From: CAZAKZ01 sp964485695
GTDB taxonomy: Bacteria; Planctomycetota; JAFGQW01
Assembly (NCBI GenBank): GCA_964485695.1
Contig: CAZAKZ010000099.1
Span: forward strand, 1 to 21,434
DNA: 21,434 bases
Direction: 5' to 3'
Shown here: positions 15,712 through 21,434 of the stretch, in pieces
How the letters are laid out: every line of letters begins with the position of its first letter
Numbering within the stretch: position 1 is the stretch's first letter
Notes under the pieces: generated by a model
The model's database searches: none
Told to the model about the DNA's origin: nothing
Seen by the model: the letters and a program-made list of their open reading frames with translations, nothing else
Made by a program: the position numbers and the translations under genes

Positions 15712-15847
15712 GCCCGGGTCGGCCCGGCGAGAAGACGGGCTGAACATCTCCCACCTTGAAGCCCGCAGGGGTATCGGATACTCTGGCCCCTTCACCCACA
15801 TGGATTCAACCCCGGGCCAACAGGCCGCGAATGAGTGAGACGAGGCG

Positions 15848-16966
15848 ATGACCGAAAAACGAATGAAGCGTCTGCGTGAAACCATGCAGGCGAACGACCT
15901 GGACGCCCTGTTCGTCAGCAATCCGAAGAACATCCAGTATCTCTCCGGCTTCCGGGCCATGATGCCCGGAGATGTCCAGCCCTTCGGCGATCCGGAGGGA
16001 TTCCTCCTGGTGCAGCCCGACCGATGCGATTTCCTCTGCGACGGGCGCTACATCGAGGGGGCCCGGACGCTTCCTCTGGTGACACCGCAGCTCATCACCT
16101 CCCCCTCGTCCGCCGAGGTGTTCGCCAGGAAGATCGAGGAGCTCCTCGAACCCTCCGCCCGGACCGTCGGCTTCGAACGCGACGCCCTTCTCTACGCGGA
16201 CGGGGCCGGTCTCCTGGACGCCCTCTCCCGGATGGAGTGGAAGCCGGCGGAGGCGGTTGTATCCGGCCTAAGGCTATTGAAAGGCTCCGACGAGGTCCAC
16301 CTTCTGAGAAAGGCGCAGGATATCACGGGCGACTGTTTCGAGCACATCGTATCCTGGATCCGGCCTGGAGTCACCGAGCGGGAGGTCGCCTACGAGATCG
16401 ATGCCTACCTGAAGACCCACAGCGAGGGCTGTTCCTTCGATCCCATCGTGGCCTTCGGCGAATCGAGCAGTCACCCCCACTACGTGCCCGCGCCGGACCG
16501 GAAGCTCGAGAAGGATCAGATGGTGATGCTGGACATCGGCGCCGTCCACGAGGGCTACTGCGGCGACCTGACGCGCATGATCTGCATGGGCAAGGCCGAC
16601 GATCGAGTGAAAGAGGTCTACGACCTGGTTCTCACGGCCCAGCTCCTGTGCCTGGACGGCATTCGACCCGGCGCCGCCTGTCACGACCTGGACGCTCTCT
16701 GCCGCGACACCTTCGGGGCAAAGGGATGCGCCGATGCCTTCGCCCACGGCACGGGTCACGGTCTCGGCCTGTCCATTCACGAGGATCCACGCATCAAGAT
16801 GTCCATCACGACGAACATCGAGGCCGGCATGGTGTTCACCGTGGAGCCCGGTCTCTATTTCCCGGGATGGGGCGGCGTCCGCATCGAGGACGTTGTGGCG
16901 GTGACGGAGAACGGATACGAGAACCTGACGCGGATCTCCAAGGAACTCCTGGAGCTGGATTGTTAA
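15848..16966 (+). CDS. M24 metallopeptidase, Xaa-Pro aminopeptidase type
   Basis: This cytoplasmic dimetal peptidase would remove N-terminal residues preceding proline or split X-Pro dipeptides. The 372-residue length and two-domain layout (creatinase-like N-domain 1-140, pita-bread domain 145-370) match the PepQ/YpdF group. All five metal ligands are in place: Asp229 (MLDIGA), Asp240 (CGDLTR), His304 (HGTGHGLG), Glu333 (FTVEPGLY) and Glu347 (RIEDVV), with the supporting His311 in SIHED. There is no signal peptide. ATG 15848 follows GAGACGAGG at a normal distance. It lies 136 nt after the porin gene and upstream of msrB on the same strand. The exact specificity (aminopeptidase or prolidase) cannot be decided from sequence, so no symbol is given. 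Confidence 0.93.
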   Translation: MTEKRMKRLRETMQANDLDALFVSNPKNIQYLSGFRAMMPGDVQPFGDPEGFLLVQPDRCDFLCDGRYIEGARTLPLVTPQLITSPSSAEVFARKIEELLEPSARTVGFERDALLYADGAGLLDALSRMEWKPAEAVVSGLRLLKGSDEVHLLRKAQDITGDCFEHIVSWIRPGVTEREVAYEIDAYLKTHSEGCSFDPIVAFGESSSHPHYVPAPDRKLEKDQMVMLDIGAVHEGYCGDLTRMICMGKADDRVKEVYDLVLTAQLLCLDGIRPGAACHDLDALCRDTFGAKGCADAFAHGTGHGLGLSIHEDPRIKMSITTNIEAGMVFTVEPGLYFPGWGGVRIEDVVAVTENGYENLTRISKELLELDC

Positions 16967-17078
16967 TGGCCAGATCGTTAATGATCAGTGCCGAGTTCCA
17001 TGAAAAAATCCCCGGGTTCTCCGGAAACTTCCGTTCTCTTCCGTAGACCGCTTCTTCGACACCCGGATCTAGAGTCAG

Positions 17079-17612
17079 ATGAGAATCAACAGATCAATCC
17101 CCTCGATCCTGCTGCTCTGCCTCGTCGCCTGGACGTGGGGCTGCGCCGAGGGAAACCGGCAGCGGAAAGGAACCGGCGCCATGACCCGTGACGAAGCTCC
17201 GACACCCGACGCATCCTCCTGTTGTCCCGGAACCGACGGCAAGTGGAAGGAGGCCCTCACCGAGGACCAGTACCGCGTCACCCGCCAGAAGGGGACGGAG
17301 CCCCCCTTCACGGGCAAGTACCACGACACGAAGACAGAAGGCACCTACCACTGCGTGTGCTGCAAGGCCCCCCTTTTCAGGTCCGAGGCCAAGTACGATT
17401 CTGGATCCGGATGGCCCAGCTTTACCGCGCCCCTCGGCGAGAAGAGCGTCCGGACCGAGCGCGATACCAGCCAGGGCATGGTACGCACCGAGGTGCTCTG
17501 CGCAAGATGTGACGCCCACCTCGGCCACGTCTTCCCGGACGGCCCCGCGCCCACGGGGCAGCGTTACTGCATCAACTCCGCATCCCTGAGCCTGAAAGAG
17601 AAGGGGAAATAA
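17079..17612 (+). CDS. msrB: Peptide methionine-(R)-S-oxide reductase, probably a lipoprotein
   Basis: MsrB reduces methionine-R-sulfoxide in oxidised proteins. The 177-residue product has a signal-like N-terminus (MRINRSIPSILLLCLVAW) ending in WGC, with Cys22 as the likely lipidated residue; the lipobox (TWGC) is not ideal. A linker of about 35 residues follows. The MsrB domain (about 55-172) is complete, with zinc Cys92, Cys95, Cys141 and Cys144 (HCVCCKAP, CARCDAHLGHVF), SGSGWPSF, and the catalytic Cys164 in RYCINSASL. The envelope location implies repair of periplasmic proteins, matching the exported superoxide dismutase nearby. ATG 17079 has only a weak ribosome binding site. A strong terminator hairpin starts 5 nt after the stop. 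Confidence 0.93.
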   Translation: MRINRSIPSILLLCLVAWTWGCAEGNRQRKGTGAMTRDEAPTPDASSCCPGTDGKWKEALTEDQYRVTRQKGTEPPFTGKYHDTKTEGTYHCVCCKAPLFRSEAKYDSGSGWPSFTAPLGEKSVRTERDTSQGMVRTEVLCARCDAHLGHVFPDGPAPTGQRYCINSASLSLKEKGK

Positions 17613-17617
17613 TCCCT

Positions 17618-17641
17618 CCTCCGGCAGAGCCGGAGGCTTTT
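17618..17641 (+). terminator. Intrinsic terminator after msrB
   Basis: CCTCCGGC-AGA-GCCGGAGG is a perfect 8-bp GC-rich stem with a 3-nt loop, followed by CTTTT. It begins 5 nt after the msrB stop codon. The stem-AGA-stem plan recurs at 17937, so the element may also belong to a dispersed repeat family. Confidence 0.8.
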
Positions 17642-17698
17642 AAAAGGGTGAACCACTCAAAGCGGTATGTTTCGGGTTCGCCTGTATGCGGATGTGCC

Positions 17699-17802
17699 GA
17701 TCCCACGACCTGGTTATGTCCTAGATCGAGACATTTCAGGACCGTGGGGCATCCCACATCCCTGATATGTCCCGATCTAGGACAAAATCAGGCCGTGGGA
17801 TC
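17699..17802. repeat. 104-bp imperfect palindrome with internal TGTCC-N7-GGACA sites
   Basis: The left arm 17699-17740 and right arm 17761-17802 are inverted copies with 37 of 42 positions identical. The 20-nt centre contains its own stem, GTGGG-GCAT-CCCAC (17744-17757). Each arm also carries an inner dyad: TGTCC-N7-GGACA exactly in the right arm (17768-17784) and TGTCC-N7-AGACA in the left (17717-17733). GTGGGATC or its complement ends both arms. It could be a miniature inverted-repeat element, a pair of mobile-element ends, or a paired operator. No coding sequence lies inside. Confidence 0.8.
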
Positions 17803-17936
17803 AGCCGTGGGAACAATGGCCCGCAACAATGCGAAGGTACACCTTGGAGGGAACAGCCACGATTACTTTCAATCTCGGAGGACGTGTGCAAAGGAATTCC
17901 CTCCTTGATTCCCGGAAACGTCAAACTTCACGAGTA

Positions 17937-17953
17937 CCCCAGCAGAGCTGGGG
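17937..17953. repeat. Short hairpin, stem-AGA-stem
   Basis: CCCCAGC-AGA-GCTGGGG is a perfect 7-bp stem with the same AGA loop as the hairpin at 17618. It lies 53 nt past the end of a remnant transcribed towards it, so it might terminate that transcript, although only GGATTCCCC follows on the plus side. A REP-like origin is also possible. Confidence 0.6.
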
Positions 17954-18005
17954 GATTCCCCTGTGCAGGCACGTGCCCCATGTCCGAACGGAGTGATCCG
18001 ATCGA

Positions 18006-18300
18006 TCAGAGCCCCTCCACCTTGATCACGTGCGGATCGGTGATGGTCTTGATGCCGCTGGGGGATTTCGAGTCCAGGGTCAGAACCTCGAAGTAGAGCA
18101 GCACGCCGTTGGCCGGCTTGCCGAGGGGGGCCAGGTTCACCGCAGCCGCGGGCCGCGGAGGACTCCAGGGAACCGAGGATCAACTGCTGAGTGGCGGAGC
18201 TGGTGCGGTCGGCCTTCAGGGAGTAGACCTCTCCCTCTCGAAATCTGTATCCGGATCCTATGTACACGATCCGGCCGCTCGGATCAAGGCAGGAAGGGAA
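18006..18300 (-). pseudogene. Frameshifted, 5'-truncated gene remnant, unknown family
   Basis: Two minus-strand frames each show coding-like sequence that joins only if one frameshift is allowed. The upstream part (about 18300 to 18150) reads LDPSGRIVYIGSGYRF, then EGEVYSLKADRTSSATQQL. The downstream part (18179 to 18006) reads AAAVNLAPLGKPANG, VLLYFEVLTLDS, then ITDPHVIKVEGL and a TGA. The downstream frame is closed by a TGA at 18180-18182, so the change lies between about 18179 and 18140. Its 5' end abuts the SDR stop codon with no start or ribosome binding site. The C-terminus looks like a beta-rich secreted or fibronectin-like domain, but I do not recognise the family. A sequencing error instead of decay cannot be excluded. 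Confidence 0.5.
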
Positions 18301-18313
18301 CAGGACCGCGCTT

Positions 18314-19051
18314 CTACAGCTTCGTCCGGTTGAAGACGAATCCGGGGAGGTGCCGGATCACCAGCATGATCCACCACCAGAACCAGGGCAGGTAGACCGT
18401 GCCCTTGCCCTTTTTCATGGCGTTGTGGATGCCCCTGGCCACAGCCTCGGGCTGGGCCCACAGGAGCCCCTTCTTGTAATCCTTGGTCATGGGGGTGTCC
18501 ACGAAGCCGGGCTTGATGGTGACCACCTTGACACCCGTCCCGTAGAACCGGTGGCGCATGCCCCCGAGGTATGTGGACACCGCGCCCTTGGCAGCCCCGT
18601 ACACGTAGTTGCTCTGGCGGCCCCGGTCCCCGGCCACGGACGTGATGGCGGCGATGCACCCCGATCCCTTCTTCTCGAAGGTTGTGCCCAGGCGCGTCAG
18701 GAAAGAGATCAGGCTCGTGCCGTTGGTGGAGAATTCCTTCAGGGTCAGATCGACGTCCCCCTCGCACGCCTTCTGATCGGACAGGGTGCCGTAAGCGATG
18801 AGAACGGCGTCGAGGCCCCCCAGCGCATCCTCGGCCGCCTTCAGGACCTCGGCGTGCCGGTCCAGTTCGTTGGCGTCCGAGGCGAGGAACTCGGCCTTCT
18901 CCGCGCCGCGCACCACGAGGTCGTCGGCGATCATCTTCAGCCTGTCCTCGGAGAGGTCCACGAGAAACAGGGATGCGCCCTCGCCCGCGAAGATCTTGGC
19001 CGTTTCCTGAGCAATGGCCGAAGCGCCGCCGATGATCATCACCTTGCGCAT
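18314..19051 (-). CDS. SDR oxidoreductase, DprE2-like (decaprenylphospho-2-keto-erythropentose reductase)
   Basis: This is a short-chain dehydrogenase of 245 residues. It has the NAD(P) motif IIGGASAIAQ (6-15), catalytic Ser138 (ITSVAGDRGR), Tyr151 and Lys155 (YGAAK), and PGFVDTPM. The C-terminal tail, LPWFWWWIMLVIRHLPGFVF, is hydrophobic and matches the membrane-associating end of mycobacterial DprE2. DprE2 reduces the 2'-keto sugar made by DprE1, completing the ribose-to-arabinose epimerisation on a polyprenyl carrier. ATG 19051 is chosen because GGAG lies 10 nt before it and the nucleotide-binding motif then starts at the N-terminus. The DprE1-like gene ends 50 nt upstream on the same strand, and this pairing is the strongest support for the assignment. 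The exact polyprenyl substrate is inferred. Confidence 0.82.
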   Translation of the reverse strand: MRKVMIIGGASAIAQETAKIFAGEGASLFLVDLSEDRLKMIADDLVVRGAEKAEFLASDANELDRHAEVLKAAEDALGGLDAVLIAYGTLSDQKACEGDVDLTLKEFSTNGTSLISFLTRLGTTFEKKGSGCIAAITSVAGDRGRQSNYVYGAAKGAVSTYLGGMRHRFYGTGVKVVTIKPGFVDTPMTKDYKKGLLWAQPEAVARGIHNAMKKGKGTVYLPWFWWWIMLVIRHLPGFVFNRTKL

Positions 19052-19101
19052 GGATTCAATTCTCCAAAAATGTTCCGATGCCGTTAATCTTGACGCCCGG
19101 C

Positions 19102-20430
19102 TCACGCCTCCCGGGTCACGCGCCGCCAGAAGCTCGAGGAGAATCCGGGATCCACATATGTAGCAAATTCACGCCACTGGGGATAGAAGGTCTGGAAGCT
19201 CTCGGGGGACATGCGTGCGTCCTTGGCCGGATAGAGGGCGCCCCGACTCTCCCGGACGATGGCGTCCAGTTCCTCCAGTCGATCCAGGGACCGCTTGCCT
19301 TGATAACGGAAATCCATGGCCAGGGTCGCGCCGGGACGGGGGAAGGAGAGCATGCCCGGTGACCGGACGTCGCCGAACACCTTCAGTACGGCCAGGAAAG
19401 AAGAGAGGCCCGAGGCGGAGATCTTCTCCAGCAAAGCCTTGACGGCGGCGCCGTCGTCGTCGATGGGCACGGCGAACTGGTACTGGAGGAATCCTTCCTT
19501 GCCGTACATCCGGTTCCAGTGGAGGACGGCGTCCAGGGGATGGAAGAAGGGACCCTGGTAGACCACGCTCTTCTTGAACCGCCTGAGCTGCTTCCGGTAG
19601 TAGAGTATGTTGAAGGCCTTTACCGTGAGCCGGTTCAGGAAGAACCGGGGTGCATCGAAGGGGAAGGTGACGAGGCGCTCTTTCGGGATCTTTCCCGTCC
19701 TGTGGACCTTTGGATCGGCGTGGTTGCCGCGCATGAAAATGCCCCGGCCCAGGTTTCGCCCCCTGGCAGTGCAGTCGATCCAGGCCACGGTGTATTCGAA
19801 GTCCAGATCCGATTCCGCCGAGATCTTGAAGAAGTCATCGACGTGGTCGAACCGGAGGCTCTCCATGGCGATGAACGGGCTCGACACCCGCTTGATCTTA
19901 AGCTCCACCCAGGTGATGAATCCGGTGAGGCCGAGGCCGCCGATGGTGGCGTTGAAGAGCTCTTGGTTCTCATCCGGCGAGCAGACGCGCCGGGAGCCGT
20001 CCGACCGGAGCAGCTCGAAGCGGGTGACGTGGCAGCCAAAGGTCCCCTCGAGGTGGTGGTTCTTGCCGTGGATGTCGTTGGCAACGGCCCCGGCCGCCGT
20101 GACGTACTTGGTGCCCGGGATCACGGGCAGGAAGAATCCGCGCGGGATGATGAGAGACTGAATCTGGGCCAGGGTCGTGCCTGCATCGCACCGGACCAGG
20201 CCCCGGTCCTCGTCCAGGTCGATGAACCTGGACATGGGGGCCGTGACCAGGAGGACGCCGTCGTGGTTCAGGCAGCTGTCCCCGTAGCTCCGGCCCAGGC
20301 CGTGGGCGAGAACGGGCCTGTCGAATGCCCCCAGGTCGGGCACCTCGTTACGCCAGCGGATCGTCCGGACCACGGCGTGGCGAACCTTTGGATACCGCCC
20401 CCACGATTCATGCTGGTTCATCGATTCCAT
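19102..20430 (-). CDS. FAD-dependent oxidase, DprE1-like (decaprenylphosphoryl-ribose 2'-oxidase)
   Basis: This 442-residue protein is a VAO-type flavoprotein. FAD-binding stretches are LGRSYGDSCLN (about 45-55) and VANDIHGKNHHLEGTFGCHV (116-135). QYQFAVP (316-322) and LYPAKDARM with Lys403 (matching Mtb Lys418) are typical of DprE1. DprE1 oxidises the 2'-OH of polyprenyl-phospho-ribose as the first epimerisation step toward D-arabinofuranose donors. At the position of the benzothiazinone-target Cys387 of M. tuberculosis, this protein has Ala371 (PGATLAMDF). ATG 20430 is chosen for its GGAGG 11 nt upstream; ATG 20421 is possible. It heads a two-gene unit with the DprE2-like SDR. No UbiA-type prenyltransferase or arabinosyltransferase adjoins the pair in this window. 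Confidence 0.85.
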   Translation of the reverse strand: MESMNQHESWGRYPKVRHAVVRTIRWRNEVPDLGAFDRPVLAHGLGRSYGDSCLNHDGVLLVTAPMSRFIDLDEDRGLVRCDAGTTLAQIQSLIIPRGFFLPVIPGTKYVTAAGAVANDIHGKNHHLEGTFGCHVTRFELLRSDGSRRVCSPDENQELFNATIGGLGLTGFITWVELKIKRVSSPFIAMESLRFDHVDDFFKISAESDLDFEYTVAWIDCTARGRNLGRGIFMRGNHADPKVHRTGKIPKERLVTFPFDAPRFFLNRLTVKAFNILYYRKQLRRFKKSVVYQGPFFHPLDAVLHWNRMYGKEGFLQYQFAVPIDDDGAAVKALLEKISASGLSSFLAVLKVFGDVRSPGMLSFPRPGATLAMDFRYQGKRSLDRLEELDAIVRESRGALYPAKDARMSPESFQTFYPQWREFATYVDPGFSSSFWRRVTREA

Positions 20431-20558
20431 CCGGTCCTGGACCTCCGTCGCATCGGGCCGCGCCCCGCCGCACCCCCACAACCATCGGGAAAACCCCCCC
20501 CCGGCCTTCAGTGTCCGGGGGACTCCCGGGCCATCCTCTCTGTCCAGTTTAATTCAGA

Positions 20559-20588
20559 TTGACCTTTTGGGGGCACCCCCTGTATGAT
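20559..20588 (+). promoter_or_regulatory. Sigma70-type promoter with palindromic spacer
   Basis: TTGACC (20559-20564), an 18-nt spacer, then TATGAT (20583-20588): five of six consensus positions in each box. The -10 box is 30 nt before the ATG at 20619. The spacer holds a perfect GGGGG-CA-CCCCC palindrome (20569-20580), which could be an operator. This is the best promoter match in the window. Confidence 0.6.
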
Positions 20589-20618
20589 TCAAACACTATT
20601 TTCCGAGGAGAAAGAGTA

Positions 20619-21434
20619 ATGAATAAATATGCCGTCATGGGGGCGTGGTTCGCCCTCCTCTCCCTCTGGATCGTCCCCCTTGCCTCCACCGGCCCCCAGG
20701 ATACCGTCGACTTCTCCCTGGCGCCGGCCAAGGGCCTGAAGTTCAAGGTCACGGAGAAGCAAACGACCGAGACGGAGGCGAGCATCACCGTCGATGACAT
20801 GGAACCCCGGTCCATGGATGGGACCACCAAGAAGACCACCGTCTTTACCCAGACCATCCTCGATGTAAAGGATGGAAAGATTGTCAAACTCGAACGCGAG
20901 TACGAAGAATCCGGCACCACCACCGAAAGCGATCGCCTCCCCGAGCCCCGGGAGAGGGAGTCGCCGCTGGCCTGGAAGCACGTCCGGGCCGAGTGGAAGG
21001 AGGACGAGTGCAAGGTCGAGGTCAAGGAAGAAGACGAGTGGACGGAACCCGAGGGAAGATTGAAGAGGGCACTGAGCCCCAGGAGGCTCCGGAATCCCCT
21101 GATTCCCCTTCCCAAGGAGGCCAAGAAAGTCGGAGACGCCTGGGAGCTCGATGAAGAAGCCCTCAAGAAGTTCTTCGGCCAGGTACGCCGCCCGGGCGGC
21201 GAGGGAGAGGACGCGCCCGAAATCGAGCGAAAGGTCTCCTTCAAGTTCACCGAAATCACCGACTGGAAGGAAATGAAGTGCGCGGCGATCAAGATGAAGT
21301 TCACGGTCTCGGCGGATGAAAGCATGTCCCAGACCTCGGATGTCACCTGCTACTACAGCCTGAAGCACCGCATCGTCGTGGGCATGAAGGGTACCGGAAG
21401 CCAGAAGGTTAACACCTCCCGGGAAATGGGCGGC
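20619..21434 (+). CDS. Secreted charged protein of unknown function, 3'-incomplete
   Basis: The frame is open for 272 codons to the window edge, so the C-terminus is missing. GAGGAG lies 8 nt before ATG 20619 and a good promoter precedes it. The N-terminus MNKYAVMGAWFALLSLWIVP is a Sec signal with cleavage near ASTG-PQ. The mature part is rich in Lys and Glu, with regular short strands (GLKFKVTEKQTTETEA, VSFKFTEITDWKEMKCAAI) suggesting a beta-rich soluble domain. I do not recognise the family. Repeated patterns of alternating charged and hydrophobic residues resemble secreted hypothetical proteins common in environmental bacteria. It is divergent from the DprE1-like gene, and nothing in the context suggests a function. 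Confidence 0.8.
   Translation, partial: MNKYAVMGAWFALLSLWIVPLASTGPQDTVDFSLAPAKGLKFKVTEKQTTETEASITVDDMEPRSMDGTTKKTTVFTQTILDVKDGKIVKLEREYEESGTTTESDRLPEPRERESPLAWKHVRAEWKEDECKVEVKEEDEWTEPEGRLKRALSPRRLRNPLIPLPKEAKKVGDAWELDEEALKKFFGQVRRPGGEGEDAPEIERKVSFKFTEITDWKEMKCAAIKMKFTVSADESMSQTSDVTCYYSLKHRIVVGMKGTGSQKVNTSREMGG

Larger units (their letters stand above)
17613..18005. other. Repeat-bearing intergenic region without an intact gene
   Basis: After msrB there is no credible intact gene up to the remnant ending at 18006. The stretch holds the terminator, a 104-bp imperfect palindrome (17699-17802) and a second stem-AGA-stem hairpin (17937-17953). The part from 17803 to 17936 shows nothing I can name. 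Its base composition is less GC-rich than the flanking genes. Confidence 0.55.

Noticed and set aside
17869..18005. Continuation of the upstream remnant frame down to 17869
   Set aside because: Downstream of about 18150 this frame turns into arginine- and proline-rich nonsense, while the neighbouring frame carries coherent sequence to a stop at 18006.
17613..18005. CRISPR array or complete insertion sequence
   Set aside because: There are no regularly spaced direct repeats and no transposase frame. The inverted repeats enclose only 20 nt.

Overview
The window is GC-rich chromosomal DNA of a Gram-negative bacterium. Envelope types support this: an OprB-like outer-membrane porin, two predicted lipoproteins, a Tat-exported superoxide dismutase and Sec-exported proteins. 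Shine-Dalgarno sites of the AGGAG type precede several genes. There is no rRNA, convincing tRNA, transposase, phage gene or CRISPR array. The sequence alone does not fix the phylum. The mix of exported glycosidases, a DERA-type aldolase, ALDH16 and DprE1/DprE2 homologues would fit Acidobacteriota, Myxococcota/Desulfobacterota or a related environmental lineage.

Layout, left to right. (1) A 5'-incomplete GH35/GH42-like beta-galactosidase (+) converges on infA and efp (-), which encode IF-1 and EF-P. (2) A DUF2459-like lipoprotein and a small four-helix membrane protein (+) are followed by an intergenic block dense in hairpins. (3) A minus-strand operon carries deoC, an aldehyde dehydrogenase and a truncated aldehyde dehydrogenase. 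The last two together have the domain plan of ALDH16 split into two reading frames, and the first has lost the catalytic Cys, Glu and Asn. (4) A divergent GT-C-like polytopic membrane protein (+) converges on an MMPL/RND exporter (-), which follows an exported GH172 (DUF2961) glycosidase. (5) A plus-strand run holds an exported Mn/Fe superoxide dismutase, an OprB-like porin, an M24 aminopeptidase and an MsrB lipoprotein. (6) A ~700-bp repeat-rich gap contains a terminator, a 104-bp imperfect palindrome, a second short hairpin and a frameshifted gene remnant. (7) A minus-strand pair resembles DprE1/DprE2, the decaprenylphosphoryl-ribose 2'-epimerase. (8) A good sigma70-type promoter drives a secreted, charged protein that runs off the right end.

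Themes. The deoC-ALDH16 operon is the most interesting unit. DERA makes acetaldehyde, yet both ALDH halves lack the usual catalytic cysteine, as does the human ALDH16A1 pseudoenzyme. The DprE pair, a GT-C-like membrane protein and GH172 could all relate to D-arabinofuranose glycans, though they are separate transcription units. The exported SOD and lipidated MsrB point to protection of envelope proteins from oxidation.

Gaps: 4193-4467, 13337-13607 and 17613-18005 have no credible intact gene; their contents are described in the feature list.
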